This document shows positions 33,449 to 47,822 of a stretch of DNA of 64,000 nt, piece by piece. Location of the stretch: the NCBI RefSeq assembly GCF_025602895.1, contig NW_026516358.1, positions 27,037 to 91,036 on the forward strand, given 5' to 3'. The first letter of the stretch is position 1, and every line of letters starts with the position of its first letter. The notes below the pieces were generated by a model. The model made no database searches. It saw only the letters and a list, made by a program, of their open reading frames with translations, and had not been told where the DNA came from. The DNA comes from Polychytrium aggregatum. Lineage: Eukaryota > Chytridiomycota > Chytridiomycetes > Polychytriales. The translations under genes and the position numbers were made by a program.

Positions 33449-36400
33449 ATGGGTCCCCCGCGCTCAGACGGGAAAGCATCCCGGTCCAGCCGCACCGAAG
33501 AAATCGACTGGGCTGGCGCGCTGGAGACCCCAGCAGAGTGCACCATCGAGGATGATATCAAAGGCACCGACGAGCTCAAGTACTCATTCAAGCTGTACAA
33601 GGTACATGCTGTCCGAACGAGCGGCCCGCAGCCGCCGTACTAACACTCAGCTGCAACCCTTACCATAGACGGACGAAGAAATATCCAGATTTGCCATTCC
33701 GGAGGGTTTAACCGAGGTCGACCGAGCCGCCTGTCTCCTCAAGTAAGACCCTCCACCATCACCACCGTCGGATCGTGAGGAGCCCGGTCAGTGCGCGAGC
33801 TAATCATCCATGTATCCCTCAGAGGCGGGCGACTTGTCCAGAAGCAAAGTGTCATTGATAATATGATGGGACTGTTCAAGAACTCGCCAGCCCAGGCTTC
33901 GGCTGTAATCATACCTTTGATACTGGTGAGTTTCCAGGCAAAGCCGTAACAACACTCACAACAACCAACATCAGCCTCGAGGGACCGGAATCGGGATGGT
34001 ACTCTTCCCAGGTGACCAGCGAATATCGAGGGTGTGTTCTGACGGATCGTTTTCGTTGGATTAGGAGCTGGTCATCAGCGAGCCCAAGCTGTTTCGGCCC
34101 CAAATTGGAGCCAATTTGCTCGAGCTGCTGGAGAGCGGACTTTTGGACAAGGACTGTATCAAACCCATATTCTTCGTTGCGCGCAAGTTTTTGGAATCGA
34201 AGGAGACCGGTAAGAAATCGCTGCTGGACGATTGCTGGTGGTTAGGTGTTAAGCGACACTCTTCTGCTCGAGGTTGATGGGTACGAACCAACAGACCCGA
34301 GTCAGCAGAGCTGCCTTATTGTGCAGCTACTAACTTTGCTTGAGCCGCATGCTCCTGCTTCACCGGCACCCATAGACACGGACATCTGGATGAGCGTGTC
34401 GACCGCTTGCATTCAATGCTTACCGGTCTCGATCATTGAGGAGACAGTACGTGGCATACAGAAACGTTTCTCTGACGGCGTAAAGTGGGATTTGCCGAAA
34501 CCAGAGCCCATCGCGCAACAGTCCAGCAACAACTGGGGCTTGTGCATTAATTCCGTTCCGTTCGCTTTTGACCAAGGTGTTGCCTGAGATAATCGCGGAC
34601 GTGGGCTTGTCGCAGCCGGTCTTGAATCGTTTGTGGTGCGGCAAGTCTCTTGGGGTACTCTACACTCGATTGGATCCAAAAAAGTATGCCTAGCCTCCGA
34701 AGCGCCGGTGCCGATCATATTCGGGCTGCACCAAGGTACATCGATGCAACAGGGAGCTTGAATTTGACCAGTGGTACCATTCTCAATCCACGGAAGGTAC
34801 GAGAAGACCCTATTGACCAGAGCCTGCCTGCTCTGCCAAGATGTCAATGCGGAAGTTCGGACGACAATGTGCAGCCAACTTGGGATCATCGCGCAGAGTA
34901 ATTGGTAGGTTTAGCAGCAGCCCTTCCGAATGCATGTCCCGACATGCCTAAATTTGAAACGGGCATGATTCGGTGTGTTCGTGGATGGGTTTCTGCCCAC
35001 GTTCGTAATCTGCATAATCCGGTGCTACACGGGCATAAGCCATTATGATGGAGTCGCTACCAACCCGTGAGGTACCACCGGATTCAGACACTGAGCCACG
35101 CAAACTCTGTCACTGATCAGCTCGGATGCAACAAAGAAGAAGATTTTGACAGAGTACTCTGAGCTCCTCTTCGATGAAGAGGAATCGGTTAAAGAAGCTG
35201 CCCTGACGAGCGTCCTGGATTTGTGGGAATGGGTTGACAAAGGTACGTGGTCGTAGTGCAGCCAGTCGACGACGAAAGGCTTCTGAACATACGTCCCTCT
35301 CTCCTGTAGATTTTCGTGACACTACCTTGATTCCGTTTTGGAAATCTCTATGCCAAGAGCGGCCTCCCAAAATGATGAGAGTGGTTGCTGAGAAAATTGG
35401 CCGATTTATATGGATTGCACGGGGTGAGTACTTTCGACAAGTTGAGTTTGCACTTCGCTGTGGATATGCACACTGGTTACTGAGCCCACGACTCAATGCT
35501 TGGGGTAGATGATCTATCCGACAACGACATGGCTCTGTGCTTGAGCTTTTATCAGTCTTTGACGCTGGCCTCAGACGAAGAGCTGCGAGTATGGTGCGCC
35601 TTCAACTATCCTGTAAGTATGCCCACCAACTCCCGCTTTGCCTCAAACCCGAAAACTTGCCGTACGACACTCCAACCTTCTGTTCGTACACAGGCAGTGT
35701 TCATGTCTCTCGGCGATGTCGCTGTGGATAACATCAAGATGGAAAGAGTTTTGGAAACACTTTCGGGGGATATCAGCATCCAAGTGCGACGACGAGTTGC
35801 CTGTGGTTTGCATGAGGTACACCTGTAATGTTCGCGCTTCCGCGTGCGTTTCCCCCAGTGGCTGCCCCGAGTCGTGAATCGCACAGATAAGCTGGACGCA
35901 TTCGTCTGCAACTTATGAGCAAAAACAATGCTGAACCTATTCCGCTAGGTGGCATTGATGGTAGGAAGAGATTCCCATTCCAAACTCCGAGTCATTTTCA
36001 CAAGATTCTTAATGGATTCAAACCTGGACGTTCTCATGGCCATTGTCAAAAATCTCGACAAAATTCTGATGTCCTTCACTTACGACGAGTCCTTTACAAG
36101 GGTGGGCATCAAGACATTGAATGAGCTGCTGCCTGGATTACTGAATGCGCTGCTGCTGCTATTCACAAAGTGAATTTCACGAGGCCTTTGCCTTCGTGGC
36201 GCTGTGCTTATGTATGTACTATCTTTCAGGGAAATCAAGCGGAAGAGCTCCTGCTGCTGATTCTTCGACGAGAACAAGAAGTTGCTTGCAGCCCGGAATT
36301 CGGATGGAGAGCACACCGGGCCCTGCTCGAAAGCTTTTCCAACTTTGCCAATTTCTTTGATTCACACTTCCTGTGTGAACACTGTCTACCGCTTCTTACG

Positions 36401-38139
36401 CGCAGACTGAAGGAGGTTAGTCAACTGGATCATGTGAACCGCGGCATGGGTAGTTTGGACATACAAAACGCTGTATACCCAGTACGATTGGCGCCCCTAA
36501 TTATGGCGCATCCATTTTATTTCTCTAGAACAAGCCTCTGCCGGTCAAATACGCGGCAATACACGCCATGTGCTCATACATGCGGAGAGTGCGCTCGGTC
36601 GAGTTGCGTGAGCGGATCGCCAAAATACTCTGCGGTACGTTGGTGGCTACAGGCTAAAATGCGAAATTGACAGCACACCGAAATAACACTCAACAGCGCC
36701 AATGTCTAGTCGGTCGCTTTGCTTTGATGACGGCAGATTATTTACTCGTACGTTATGCGACATGTACAGATCTCAAGAGCTCGCCGTCATATCACATCCG
36801 CATGCTCTTCTTGGATGCCGTACAAACTGCTCTGGACTTGTGCTCCCAAAAAATGGTTCGAAGTACCGTCTTTCGAGATTACTGTGACATGGCACGAGAC
36901 CCTGTCTCAAACATCCGGCTCCGAGTGTGTGCCATGGTACCAGACATGCGCCGGACGCTACGAACGCCCCAGGACTCGGTTTTAATCAGCGAGCTCAGCG
37001 AGTGCGCTGGATTCCTGCTCGGGGATGTCGCAAGGGATATCAAGGAGCTCGCCAATGAAGTTGTTGCTCGGTTCCAAGATCAAAGGAAGGTTGTGGGTGG
37101 AGGATATCTTACCACAGATGGTCCCTCGCCAGGTCAGAGCAAAGAAGATCGGGATCGGGAGATGGAAGAAGATCGGGCTATCAATATCGCTTCCGAGTTG
37201 CAGGATGGACCAAGGAAGAGTATGACCGATGAGGACCGCGGTGACCTTCGCTCCAAAGTGCAAAAGCTGTCCGTCTCTGCGGCTGTCCCCAATCCGCCGC
37301 GTCGACTGTCTGTTAGTGCGAGCGGTGCCGGCGCTGGATCAAGTCTCCTCAATGCAGGGTCCAAACTGACGGCGCGACAAAAGAATCTCTCCAGCTCGAC
37401 ACCCATCAATGCTTCGCCAGCCAGGATTCCGATCGATGCAACCGACGGCTACCTCTCGCAGATTCTGGCCTACACCAGTCGATCCACACGGCCACACGAA
37501 ACAAATCCACCCAAAGACACCAAGCAAGTTCCAAAATCACAACTACCGTTGGGCCCCGTTCAAAAGATCGTCCGGAGAACGACGGCAGGAAAGTCGTTTG
37601 AGAAGGATGCGGCACCAGAGAAGATCCTGCCGGCGTCACTGGGTAAGTCGGTGCTCATTGGGGGCCCCTCAGCTCTTGGCCATCCAGGCCCGTCGCATGC
37701 CCTTCGACTTTCCAACGGATCGCTTGCGTGCTCAGGGTCACCCGAGGCCACACCTTCACTTGCTCCAACAATGCCACTGAGGACTGGCGGAACTCATAGC
37801 GATGCTGGGCCCGTGCGTCCCGTTTCGGCAACCTCAAAATCAGGAAGCGAAACGTCCAAACCGCCGGTCAGCTCTGCACCAAATCCTTCTCCCTCCACGC
37901 TATCATCAAGCGGCGCAGCGGGTCGCCGCCTGGGAGGAAGCCTTATGGGAAACAAGGACTTTGGGTCTGGGTCGACATTGCAAGGAGGGCCCGGCAAAGG
38001 CACAGCCGGAGCCAGCAGCCGGGATGTCAGTGCAATTTCTGCGCCTGCCTCAGCAAATGCCGGGTCCTTACGCAGCGGGACGGTTCGCGGACCGAGCTGG
38101 TGCAAACAGCTTCCTCCGATACCCAAATCTCCAAACTGA
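33449..38139 (+). CDS. PPP4R4-like HEAT-repeat regulatory subunit of protein phosphatase 4
   Basis: HEAT-repeat scaffold related to human PPP4R4. The start is ATG 33449 (MGPPRSDGKASRSSRTEEID). Exon 1 ends near 33600 (SFKLYK, then GTACAT). Exon 2 has EISRFAIPEGLTEVDRAACLL, the family's conserved opening. HEAT exons follow, for example PKLFRPQIGANLLELLESGL (about 34083-34145), VKEAALTSVLDLWEWVDK (about 35187-35240) and ERIAKIL near 36610. The long last exon has SYHIRMLFLDAVQTALDLCS and DPVSNIRLRVCAMVPDMRRT (about 36790-36960), colinear with human PPP4R4, then an acidic helix and a Ser/Pro/Gly-rich disordered tail ending PKSPN at TGA 38137-38139. A dozen short introns are implied. Identity is good; inner exon limits are approximate. 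Confidence 0.75.
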
Positions 38140-38223
38140 GCGTGGGAACAGCTCCACTCATTGTCTGGGTAGGGCGGAGCGAAGTCTGGAAGTGCGAGTA
38201 TGCAGGATCCGGAAATATATTAC

Positions 38224-38655
38224 GCTTTAGACGTGAGCATACGAGACACCACACCCGCTTCCATGGACATGTAGTATGCGATAGCTTGCATCTGAAAAGG
38301 CCATTGCCAAAGTGATCATGCTGCGCGCCGCATTGATATCGCAATTCCACACTGTCCAGCGGCTGGGATTCGTACAGCTCCTGGCAAAGTGAGAATGGGC
38401 GACATTGGACGCATCAAATCCCCTCAGCCGAGAGGGCTCCAGGCACTTGGAACACACCTGCAATGTGTTGAACTCGTTGGTCGAGACTAACTTGCGCAGA
38501 CTGTGGATGACGCTATAGTATCGTAACGGGGCAGTGCAAAAGTCGAGTGCGTCGCGGATGGTCGGTCGTGGCCAGCGCGCATTGGTCTCGGGCGACAAAA
38601 AACAACCTATCAGTGCTCATAATCCGGAGTGACCCATTTTTTACCGGATCGCCTG
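38224..38655 (-). mobile_element. 432-bp internally deleted transposase-Fanzor derivative
   Basis: Both ends match the full element. The left end (minus strand, 38655) begins CAGGCGATCC and then AAAAAATGGG. The right end carries TAAAGCG next to TA at 38222-38223. Inside, the start of the transposase (ALDFCTAPLRYYSVIHSLRK) runs directly into the Fanzor C-terminus (STNEFNTLQVCSKCLEP ... NAARSM). The joint lies where the parents share AAGGTsGCC (16215-16223 and 19452-19460). The frame stays open for 123 codons but the transposase ATG is now ACG, the last zinc-finger Cys is gone and the tail is shortened. It lies 84 bases after PPP4R4. Confidence 0.85.
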
Positions 38656-39021
38656 CAACGTACATCTATTCGTTGAAGCCGCTCGCGCCGCCCCTGACCG
38701 CCGGCTCGGCATGTGCATTTGGGCCGGTCGCGGGACAGCCACCTCGCAGCCCCGAACATGTCCTTGCCGCCCATCAGAGCCGTGGTCCCGTGCCAACGCA
38801 GGCACACCAGCGTCACGTGGCATTTGTTGTTCGGCGCCTGGCCGGCAACACCCCGTGGTGCTGATCTTGTCGTTGCCTGCGACAGCGCTGCCCTGCCATA
38901 TCATCCGAGAGGCTGCGTCCCTGCCCACTACCTCCTCAGCATCGGGCTTGACCCCATCGCTGCACCCTGTCTGTGCGAGTGCTCAGTCCATTCGAGAGCC
39001 CATAGGCCTCCAACATTTGCA

Positions 39022-42181
<3,160 letters not shown>

Positions 42182-42710
42182 GACAAGCTGTCAAGAGCGC
42201 ACACCTGCAGATGGCGGAGAATTGCCGAGGATGATCTGCCGCCACCGAGCCTGCGCTTGAGGTATGTGGTGAGAGGCAAGGCACCTCGCTGACATTTTGC
42301 GACCCGATGTCTCAAGGCTCCAACATTCGCTGAGCTTCAGTCAACACTTGGCCAAACAACCAGAGCCACCCATCATCCGAGGGCTATAAATGCGAACGTC
42401 TGCCTGTGGCCAGCAGATGGCGGGTCTTTGCTGCAGGATCTGCAGTCCGTAGTCTCGTCTCAATCACCGAGACCACCGTGGGTGATCCTGTCGAATCCAT
42501 AGCCCAACAGAACACCTGCCAATACACCATCCGCATCAAGAGCACATAACCATAAGCACCACAGTGAGCATGGAGAACCGAGGCTCCCACAGATCGTTGA
42601 CGATGTGTACATGCACTTTGCATCTTGGTTGAGCTCATTAGCCGGATCGGCGAGCTCCTGGACTTGGTGGAATGCTGTGGATTGTACCAAATGTATTGAG
42701 GTCGATGCTA
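42182..42710. other. intergenic, no gene assigned
   Basis: 529 bases between YME1 and the 300-bp element. Minus-strand frames at 42384-42638 and 42460-42690 are open but have no homology I recognise and lack a clear splice context. Confidence 0.4.
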
Positions 42711-43010
42711 CACTTTACACAGCAAATGGGACACATCCCACAACCCATATGTCAGCTTATCTGTGATGTGCTTGCGTCTAGCTAAGCCATAAGAAATAAA
42801 TCAAATCACTTTGGCAGCCTCCGAGTGAACACCACCAGTCGCTCTCCGGTCTCCACAATCGACCTGCACCCTGGCCTCGGAGTCCCAGCGGTGAATGTTG
42901 CTCTTGGACACACTGGCGAATGGTCATGGCCAGCGCGATAACATTGGGTAACAAAATATTCGTTCAATGGTCAAAAACACGGGTGTCCCATTTTTTTATT
43001 GGATTGACTG
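42711..43010 (-). mobile_element. 300-bp MITE-like transposase-Fanzor derivative
   Basis: A minus-strand copy with both ends of the full element. The left end (43010) reads CAGTCAATCC then AATAAAAAAATGGGACACCC. The right end reads TGTCCC then TAAAGTG before TA (42709-42710). It keeps the leader and the transposase ATG with its first codons, then a piece matching SVSKSTIHRWHRG. It then jumps to the last 20 codons of Fanzor (SIVETGERLVVFTRRLPK and stop) and the right end. The second joint falls at ATGCA, shared by both parents (16271 and 19637). It cannot code for either protein. The left flank is TG rather than TA, probably by mutation. Confidence 0.87.
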
Positions 43011-43113
43011 TGCTGTTGGAAATATGGAGCGAAACATGGATACGAGGAAGCTGAAAGCCGGTAAAGGAGACTGGAAAAGGTATGTCCTGCGCACCCCCCC
43101 CCCCACACACACA

Positions 43114-44082
43114 TTAATTGCGCTGCTTGTCTTTGCTCAGCAAATCTGTCGAGGTCGTGGCGATGGTGCTGAGGTTGGTAGTGCTCGGGAGCGGCAAGGC
43201 TGAGGATCCGAGCTCGGCCTGGGAACCGCCGATGGCTTGGAATTCTGGGTCCCTCTTGATCGGATACGACTTGAGGATGGGTACCGGTGACACGACGGGA
43301 TTTGAAGCTTTGCGTTTGTGGTTCGAAGACTTTGGGGTCGATGTGCGATCGGTGTCGTGGCGGTCGCCGCTGCGGTTGGTCTTCAAAAAGTTGTTGACAT
43401 TGGCGGAAATGTTGCTTTGGATCGCAACGATGGGGAACAAAACGCTACAAAAGTTCCAAAAGATATTCGAGAAGAAGGTGGCGACTCCGAATTGATACAT
43501 CAAGGAGCCCAAGAAGCACAAAAACGTCGACAAGAACGTCCAAATGACGGGCAAGTACAGCTCGAGAGCCTTCTTACGACTCGAAGCCATTCCCACGCGA
43601 ATATAGATCAGATAGCAGTAGTAGAGATCAAAGTAGATACACGAAATCAGCATGGAAATAAAGGTGACGGATCCTTCAATCGGCCAGCAAACCTCCATGG
43701 GAGAATAAAAGCAGGCCATTTTCCCGGCGGTCAGCGTCAGGACGATCACAGCGAGCATGATTTGGTCGAGGAAGAACTTTGATCGTTCAGGCACGACATA
43801 GGCCTTGCGCTTGTACAGCACCACCGCAGCCGTGATGAAAACAGCCCAGTCTGAGACCTTGTAGACATTGTAGATGATGGGGTCGAAGTAGGATGTGTAG
43901 ACCATGATCAAGATGATCTTGACAATGTTCCCGATGATGGCGGACACAATCAGGTACCAGAGAAGCGTGGCCTTGAATCGGCACACGGTTTCGGCGACCA
44001 GCGAAGTGATCCACAAAAGACAGATCACGGCTGAGGCCGCAAAGGTGTCCCAGTCGCGGCTGGACCACGCACCCGATGTCAT
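43114..44082 (-). CDS. Seven-transmembrane protein, unknown function
   Basis: 322 residues from ATG 44082 (MTSGAWSSRDWDTFAAS) to TAA 43114-43116 with no intron. The frame continues upstream to 44235, but that part is not hydrophobic. Seven hydrophobic helices are visible, among them TFAASAVICLLWITSLVAE, LLWYLIVSAIIGNIVKIILI, FISMLISCIYFDLYYCYLIY and FFSNIFWNFCSVLFPIVAI. A cytosolic Ser/Pro/Lys-rich tail of about 90 residues follows. The topology suits a fungal receptor-like or transporter-like family; no signature motif decides. Its 3' end is about 100 bases from the 300-bp element. Confidence 0.7.
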   Translation of the reverse strand: MTSGAWSSRDWDTFAASAVICLLWITSLVAETVCRFKATLLWYLIVSAIIGNIVKIILIMVYTSYFDPIIYNVYKVSDWAVFITAAVVLYKRKAYVVPERSKFFLDQIMLAVIVLTLTAGKMACFYSPMEVCWPIEGSVTFISMLISCIYFDLYYCYLIYIRVGMASSRKKALELYLPVIWTFLSTFLCFLGSLMYQFGVATFFSNIFWNFCSVLFPIVAIQSNISANVNNFLKTNRSGDRHDTDRTSTPKSSNHKRKASNPVVSPVPILKSYPIKRDPEFQAIGGSQAELGSSALPLPSTTNLSTIATTSTDLLSKDKQRN

Positions 44083-44489
44083 TTTGGAGAATGCTAGGCA
44101 GAGACGGGCGAACTTTGCGTTCAAGTGTTGGAAACAGGTTCTGGCCAAGCAGCGTGGAGACTCAGAAGAGCAGTAGATGCGGCTTTTAAGGGAGATGGGC
44201 TCGTCAGATACGACACCTGCGCGCAGATCGCACATATGCCAACCGTGATTGAGATGACGACTGGGGTCGGATACCTGCTGGATTCACGAGACAACATCGT
44301 TCAGCCAGGCAGCCAGTCGACCGCCATTGTCCGCACATATGAAACCGGCCACGCGATCATGAGGTCATCGTTGGTTGCAACGTCGACCCCGCTTGGCTCG
44401 TCTGCGACATGTCGGTTCATTCTAGATGTGCTCAGTGGCCCCATCCACAAATGGTCGTGCAACGGCTGGATCAGCCCATATTGTCGACG
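44083..44489. other. upstream region of 7TM gene; no clear feature
   Basis: Contains the promoter side of the minus-strand 7TM gene. Open frames on both strands extend through it, but I cannot tie them to a protein. If the remnant at 44490-44755 once had a left end, it should lie here, but I see no match to the left inverted repeat. Confidence 0.4.
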
Positions 44490-44755
44490 AACTTGCAAGT
44501 GCTACACGCTGGACTATCGTATTGCTGCCTTGCAAGGCTCCGCCTCATCCTCAGTCCGAGAAATGCAGTCTCCAGCTGCAGAGTGTCCAAGAGCAACATG
44601 GCCACTGTGTGCATGGCGATTACGAGGATCTGCGATCTCCCTCAGAGGCTGCCAAAGTAATCGGCGTTTATTGCAAATGGCCTTGCTTGATGCAGGCTTT
44701 GAAAAACTACATGTTCGACTGAAATGGGAGTGTCTGTTGCCATTCGAATAGAGTG
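44490..44755 (+). mobile_element. Degraded Fanzor-tail remnant with right end
   Basis: One frame ends NMATVCMAITRICDLPQRLPK and a stop at about 44593-44660, aligning with the Fanzor end NMITVC...RRLPK. The following bases parallel 19701-19797 (GCTGCCAAAGTAATC, then TTGCTTGATGCA). The right terminus reads GAATAGAGTG at 44746-44755, next to CA instead of TA. The zinc-finger region (44490-44590) is only faintly similar. It is non-coding. Confidence 0.6.
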
Positions 44756-45044
44756 CAGAATAACAAATAGCTTGTCGCACCCGTTTTGTGAGCGTCGTAT
44801 ACTCGATGGATTTCACAAGACTTCATGGACAATCACAGACATCGACAGCAATCCCTGGGTATACGCATGCAAGCAGTGTGGGGATTGCTAGGAAGTCAGT
44901 GCAGGGTCATGCTCACAAGTATGGGTGAACAAGCAATTCATAGTTGTGACGAAGGAAAGCAGTCAAGATGAGACAGTCCTCAAAGAGACCGCGAGTAAGG
45001 TTCCGTTGAGCATCTGGACTTGTCGGCTCGGAGGGAGGGGCCAG

Positions 45045-46378
45045 CTACTTGCTAGCAACATGGATCAGCTGTTGCTTCTTGGGATCGATCGTGGGCTGCT
45101 GGCGAGGCGCTGTAATCAGCAACGGAGATCGAGGTGCAGTGATCATCAAAGGCGACTTGGGCGCCACAATCATCAAGGGCGATTTAGGAGCCGCAATGAG
45201 GAGCTGTGGACGAGCTGCCGACGACGGGCCAGAAAGACGTCCGTGGCCAGAGACGAGGACGTAGGCACGACAGTCGGTCTGGTGGGTCGGTTGAGGCTTG
45301 ATATGCTTCAAGAGCTCCGTTTGGATATCCTCCTTGATTGCTCGCTTCATTGCTGGGAGGTTCTCATATGACTTTGCTGCCTCACGCCGTTTCCTGTAGT
45401 TTCACGGTCCTTGGTGAGCCCTCAGGCCTCCCAGGTTGCAGGCACATCCAACATGCGGCGGCCGTATATCGAGCAGACACCCTGGAACCAACACTTACTG
45501 CTCGGCCTCCTCCATTTCGATTGCGGCCTTGCGCGACTTTGCCCGAATTAAGTCGGAGTTGGCGGCCGCCTTGAGCTCCTCTTGTATCCGGCGCTGCTGT
45601 TCCTGGTCCTCGGCCTGTGGAGACGACGTCGATCAGCACCGGACTGGAGGGTGGGAGATGAAGAAGAAAACAACAAACAGTGGGCCGGGTGTCGGCTGCA
45701 CCGGAGATGCACTTATGATCGAGCTCGGTGGCTTGCCTTCCTGGCCACCTCGAGAGAGAGTCTTCTCATCATGTTTTCTTGCAGCTCAAACTTCTTTTCT
45801 TCCTGAAGCAGTCTCATCTGCTCTCCTTCTGCCAGCTGCTTGGCGAGCTGCGTTGATCAGCGGTAGCGTCAGAGGAAGAATAGAACTGAGCCAGCACGTC
45901 CAACTCGAACTCTACGAAAGCGCAGGGAACCTGATACCTTCTGGGCACTCTTCCTTTCTTGGGTGGCCTATGATTGTTCAACATCCAAGTGCCGGAGTGT
46001 GATGCATTGCATAAGAAGAGGTGTACCGGGTGTCAGTGTTCGCATGGTTGACCCAAGGCGGTGTCAAATCACAACAAAGAGAGGACGAGGCAGGGAAGGC
46101 CTCGGTCATGATAAGCCGTGCAGCAAACGCAAGGACGGGGCATTCCACAGGAATGGCCTCAGTCATATTGGATAGCCAGCTCCAGGCCAAGCCGATGCCT
46201 CCATGACTGGCGTAGCAGCAACCCGGGCCCGGCCATCCAAAGGGAACCCGCATCCGCACGGCGCACAATCCAGGCCGGTGCCTTCCAGCCCCGATCGGGC
46301 CTGGCCGATCTTTCGAACCCATGATGCTTACAAGAATGTCATCGTCCTCAATGTTCGACTGCTTCGTCTTGGAGGCCA
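45045..46378 (-). CDS. Small charged coiled-coil protein, unknown function
   Basis: Starts at ATG 46378 (MASKTKQSNIEDDDIL, then a GTAAGC donor). A tiny exon ATQERKSAQK lies at about 45940-45970. Helical exons follow: LAEGEQMRLLQEEKKFELQE (about 45745-45850) and DQEQQRRIQEELKAAANSDL with AKSRKAAIEMEEAEQ (about 45500-45615). The last exon (about 45045-45355) has repeated PKSPLMIVAPKSPLM-type units and ends IHVASK at TAG. Single alpha-helix or coiled-coil character dominates. No family recognised; the A-P-K/R-S-P-L repeat is the most distinctive part. Confidence 0.5.
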
Positions 46379-46711
46379 TTGCGCGAGGGTGCAGATGTGC
46401 TGGTTAGCGGGGCGGATCGGGACGGTGAAGTCTGATTCGGGTGCGAGTCGAATGGCTGCTCTGTCTGGCTGGGCGCTCGGCCGGAGAGCAATGGCTTTAT
46501 TGGAGGATATGTTTATGACAGCCGTTCCGCAGAAGTTCCTGGGGGCCGCCACCTCTCTGTCCAGCAAGATCAGTTTGGAAAACAGAGCGGCTTGCGGGGG
46601 CGGGTGAAGCCACAGTCCTTGGTGCTATGCTAGCCAACAGCAGCGCTTGCTGCTATCAGCGGGGCCGACGAATAAATATTTGCATGCCATCGAGAGGCAT
46701 CCGCCAATCAC
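46379..46711. other. intergenic between coiled-coil gene and ELF1 3' end
   Basis: 333 bases. No gene recognised; it contains the promoter of the coiled-coil gene and the 3' untranslated region of ELF1. Confidence 0.4.
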
Positions 46712-47411
46712 TCAGTAGTCGTCTGCGTCGTCGAACGTTGGGGAGGCTGCCTGGTGGCGGTCGGCGGGCTGGGCGTTGGCACGCTCACATGCATCGATCC
46801 ACTCGGAGTATACGTCGATGGGCTCGCTCAAAGCTGATTGAGCAGGCCACCCAGAGGAGAACAGACATCGCAAGAGTTGAGGTCGTGGCAAATCGATCCC
46901 AACCAAGCATTGGCATTGGCATTGGCGTTGGCATTGGCATTGGCGTGACCATGTGAGGTAGTGGTTGGAGTGCGGGCAATAAGAGGCTGGTCATAATGGC
47001 CTGTTGCAGCGGGGCCAATAGCAAGCCCAAGGAGTTATGCCCACCGTTAATAATGGCCTGGAACTTGACATTGCAGGCCTTGCATGAGAGATAGCCGACA
47101 TTGCTGTTAAAGTCGCTGTGGGCAAATGGATGAGTGATCAGAGGAAGGAAATGTGGCCGAATGGCTTGACACGACCCGGGATCGCCCTCAATCGAAGCAG
47201 GAGCCCAACCAACACCCAGATCATGCGAGCTGCATCCAGAGAACGGCGATAATGCCAGGATCGGCGCCAGGAGGGTGCTCCATCCGATCGGCCTGACGTA
47301 CAGCTTGGTGCTCACGGACTTTTCGTGATTGCAGAACAGGCAGTTGAATTCCCTGTCCAGCGTGAGCCGGACCTTGCTGGGCGGCTTTCGCGAAGATTTG
47401 CGTTTGCCCAT
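46712..47411 (-). CDS. ELF1: ELF1/ELOF1 transcription elongation factor
   Basis: Small zinc-ribbon protein bound to elongating RNA polymerase II. Three exons. ATG 47411 begins [18 protein letters not shown] and runs to [14 protein letters not shown] before a GTACGT donor. Exon 2 has [19 protein letters not shown] (about 47050-47110). Exon 3 has [16 protein letters not shown] and an acidic tail DDADDY ending at TGA 46712-46714. The four zinc ligands (CLFC and CKAC) and the conserved basic head are intact. It is divergent from URI1. Confidence 0.93.
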
Positions 47412-47822
47412 ACCGAAGAGCACTGCGAATGCGTTCAGACAGCCAGGTCGCGGGTTTCAGGGCCACGGCTTTCCAGCCGAAACGGCCGATCAAAATGAGC
47501 GAGAACGAAACAACGCGCTCTCGGAGCCACCTCGGTCGGCGAGAAGAGCAGCCTCTGGCGAGAGACCCCCGAGGGAAGGCGAGAAGCCTCTCGCCGTCAC
47601 ACACACACACACTCTCTGCACACACACACACTTGCACAAAGGAGTCAAACACCTCCCACCGACCATGGCCGGATTCCAACTTAGCTGCGCCACATACAAC
47701 GTGACTTTCAGGTGACCGAGATGAGCAGCCGCGAGGGGCCCAAGCATTTTTTTCCTCCATGACCCAGGACAGCCAATCCGGTGAGGGACTGCCGCCCATC
47801 AGACCGAGCCCAGCCCACAACT
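47412..47822. promoter_or_regulatory. divergent ELF1/URI1 intergenic region with CA repeats
   Basis: 411 bases between two divergent start codons. It includes CA dinucleotide runs at about 47600-47631. No TATA box is obvious. It should carry both promoters. Confidence 0.5.

Noticed and set aside
38227-38598. The 123-codon transposase-Fanzor fusion as a functional gene
   Set aside because: The original ATG is mutated to ACG, the frame opens only with TTG, and one zinc-finger Cys is lost. I keep it as a deletion product.
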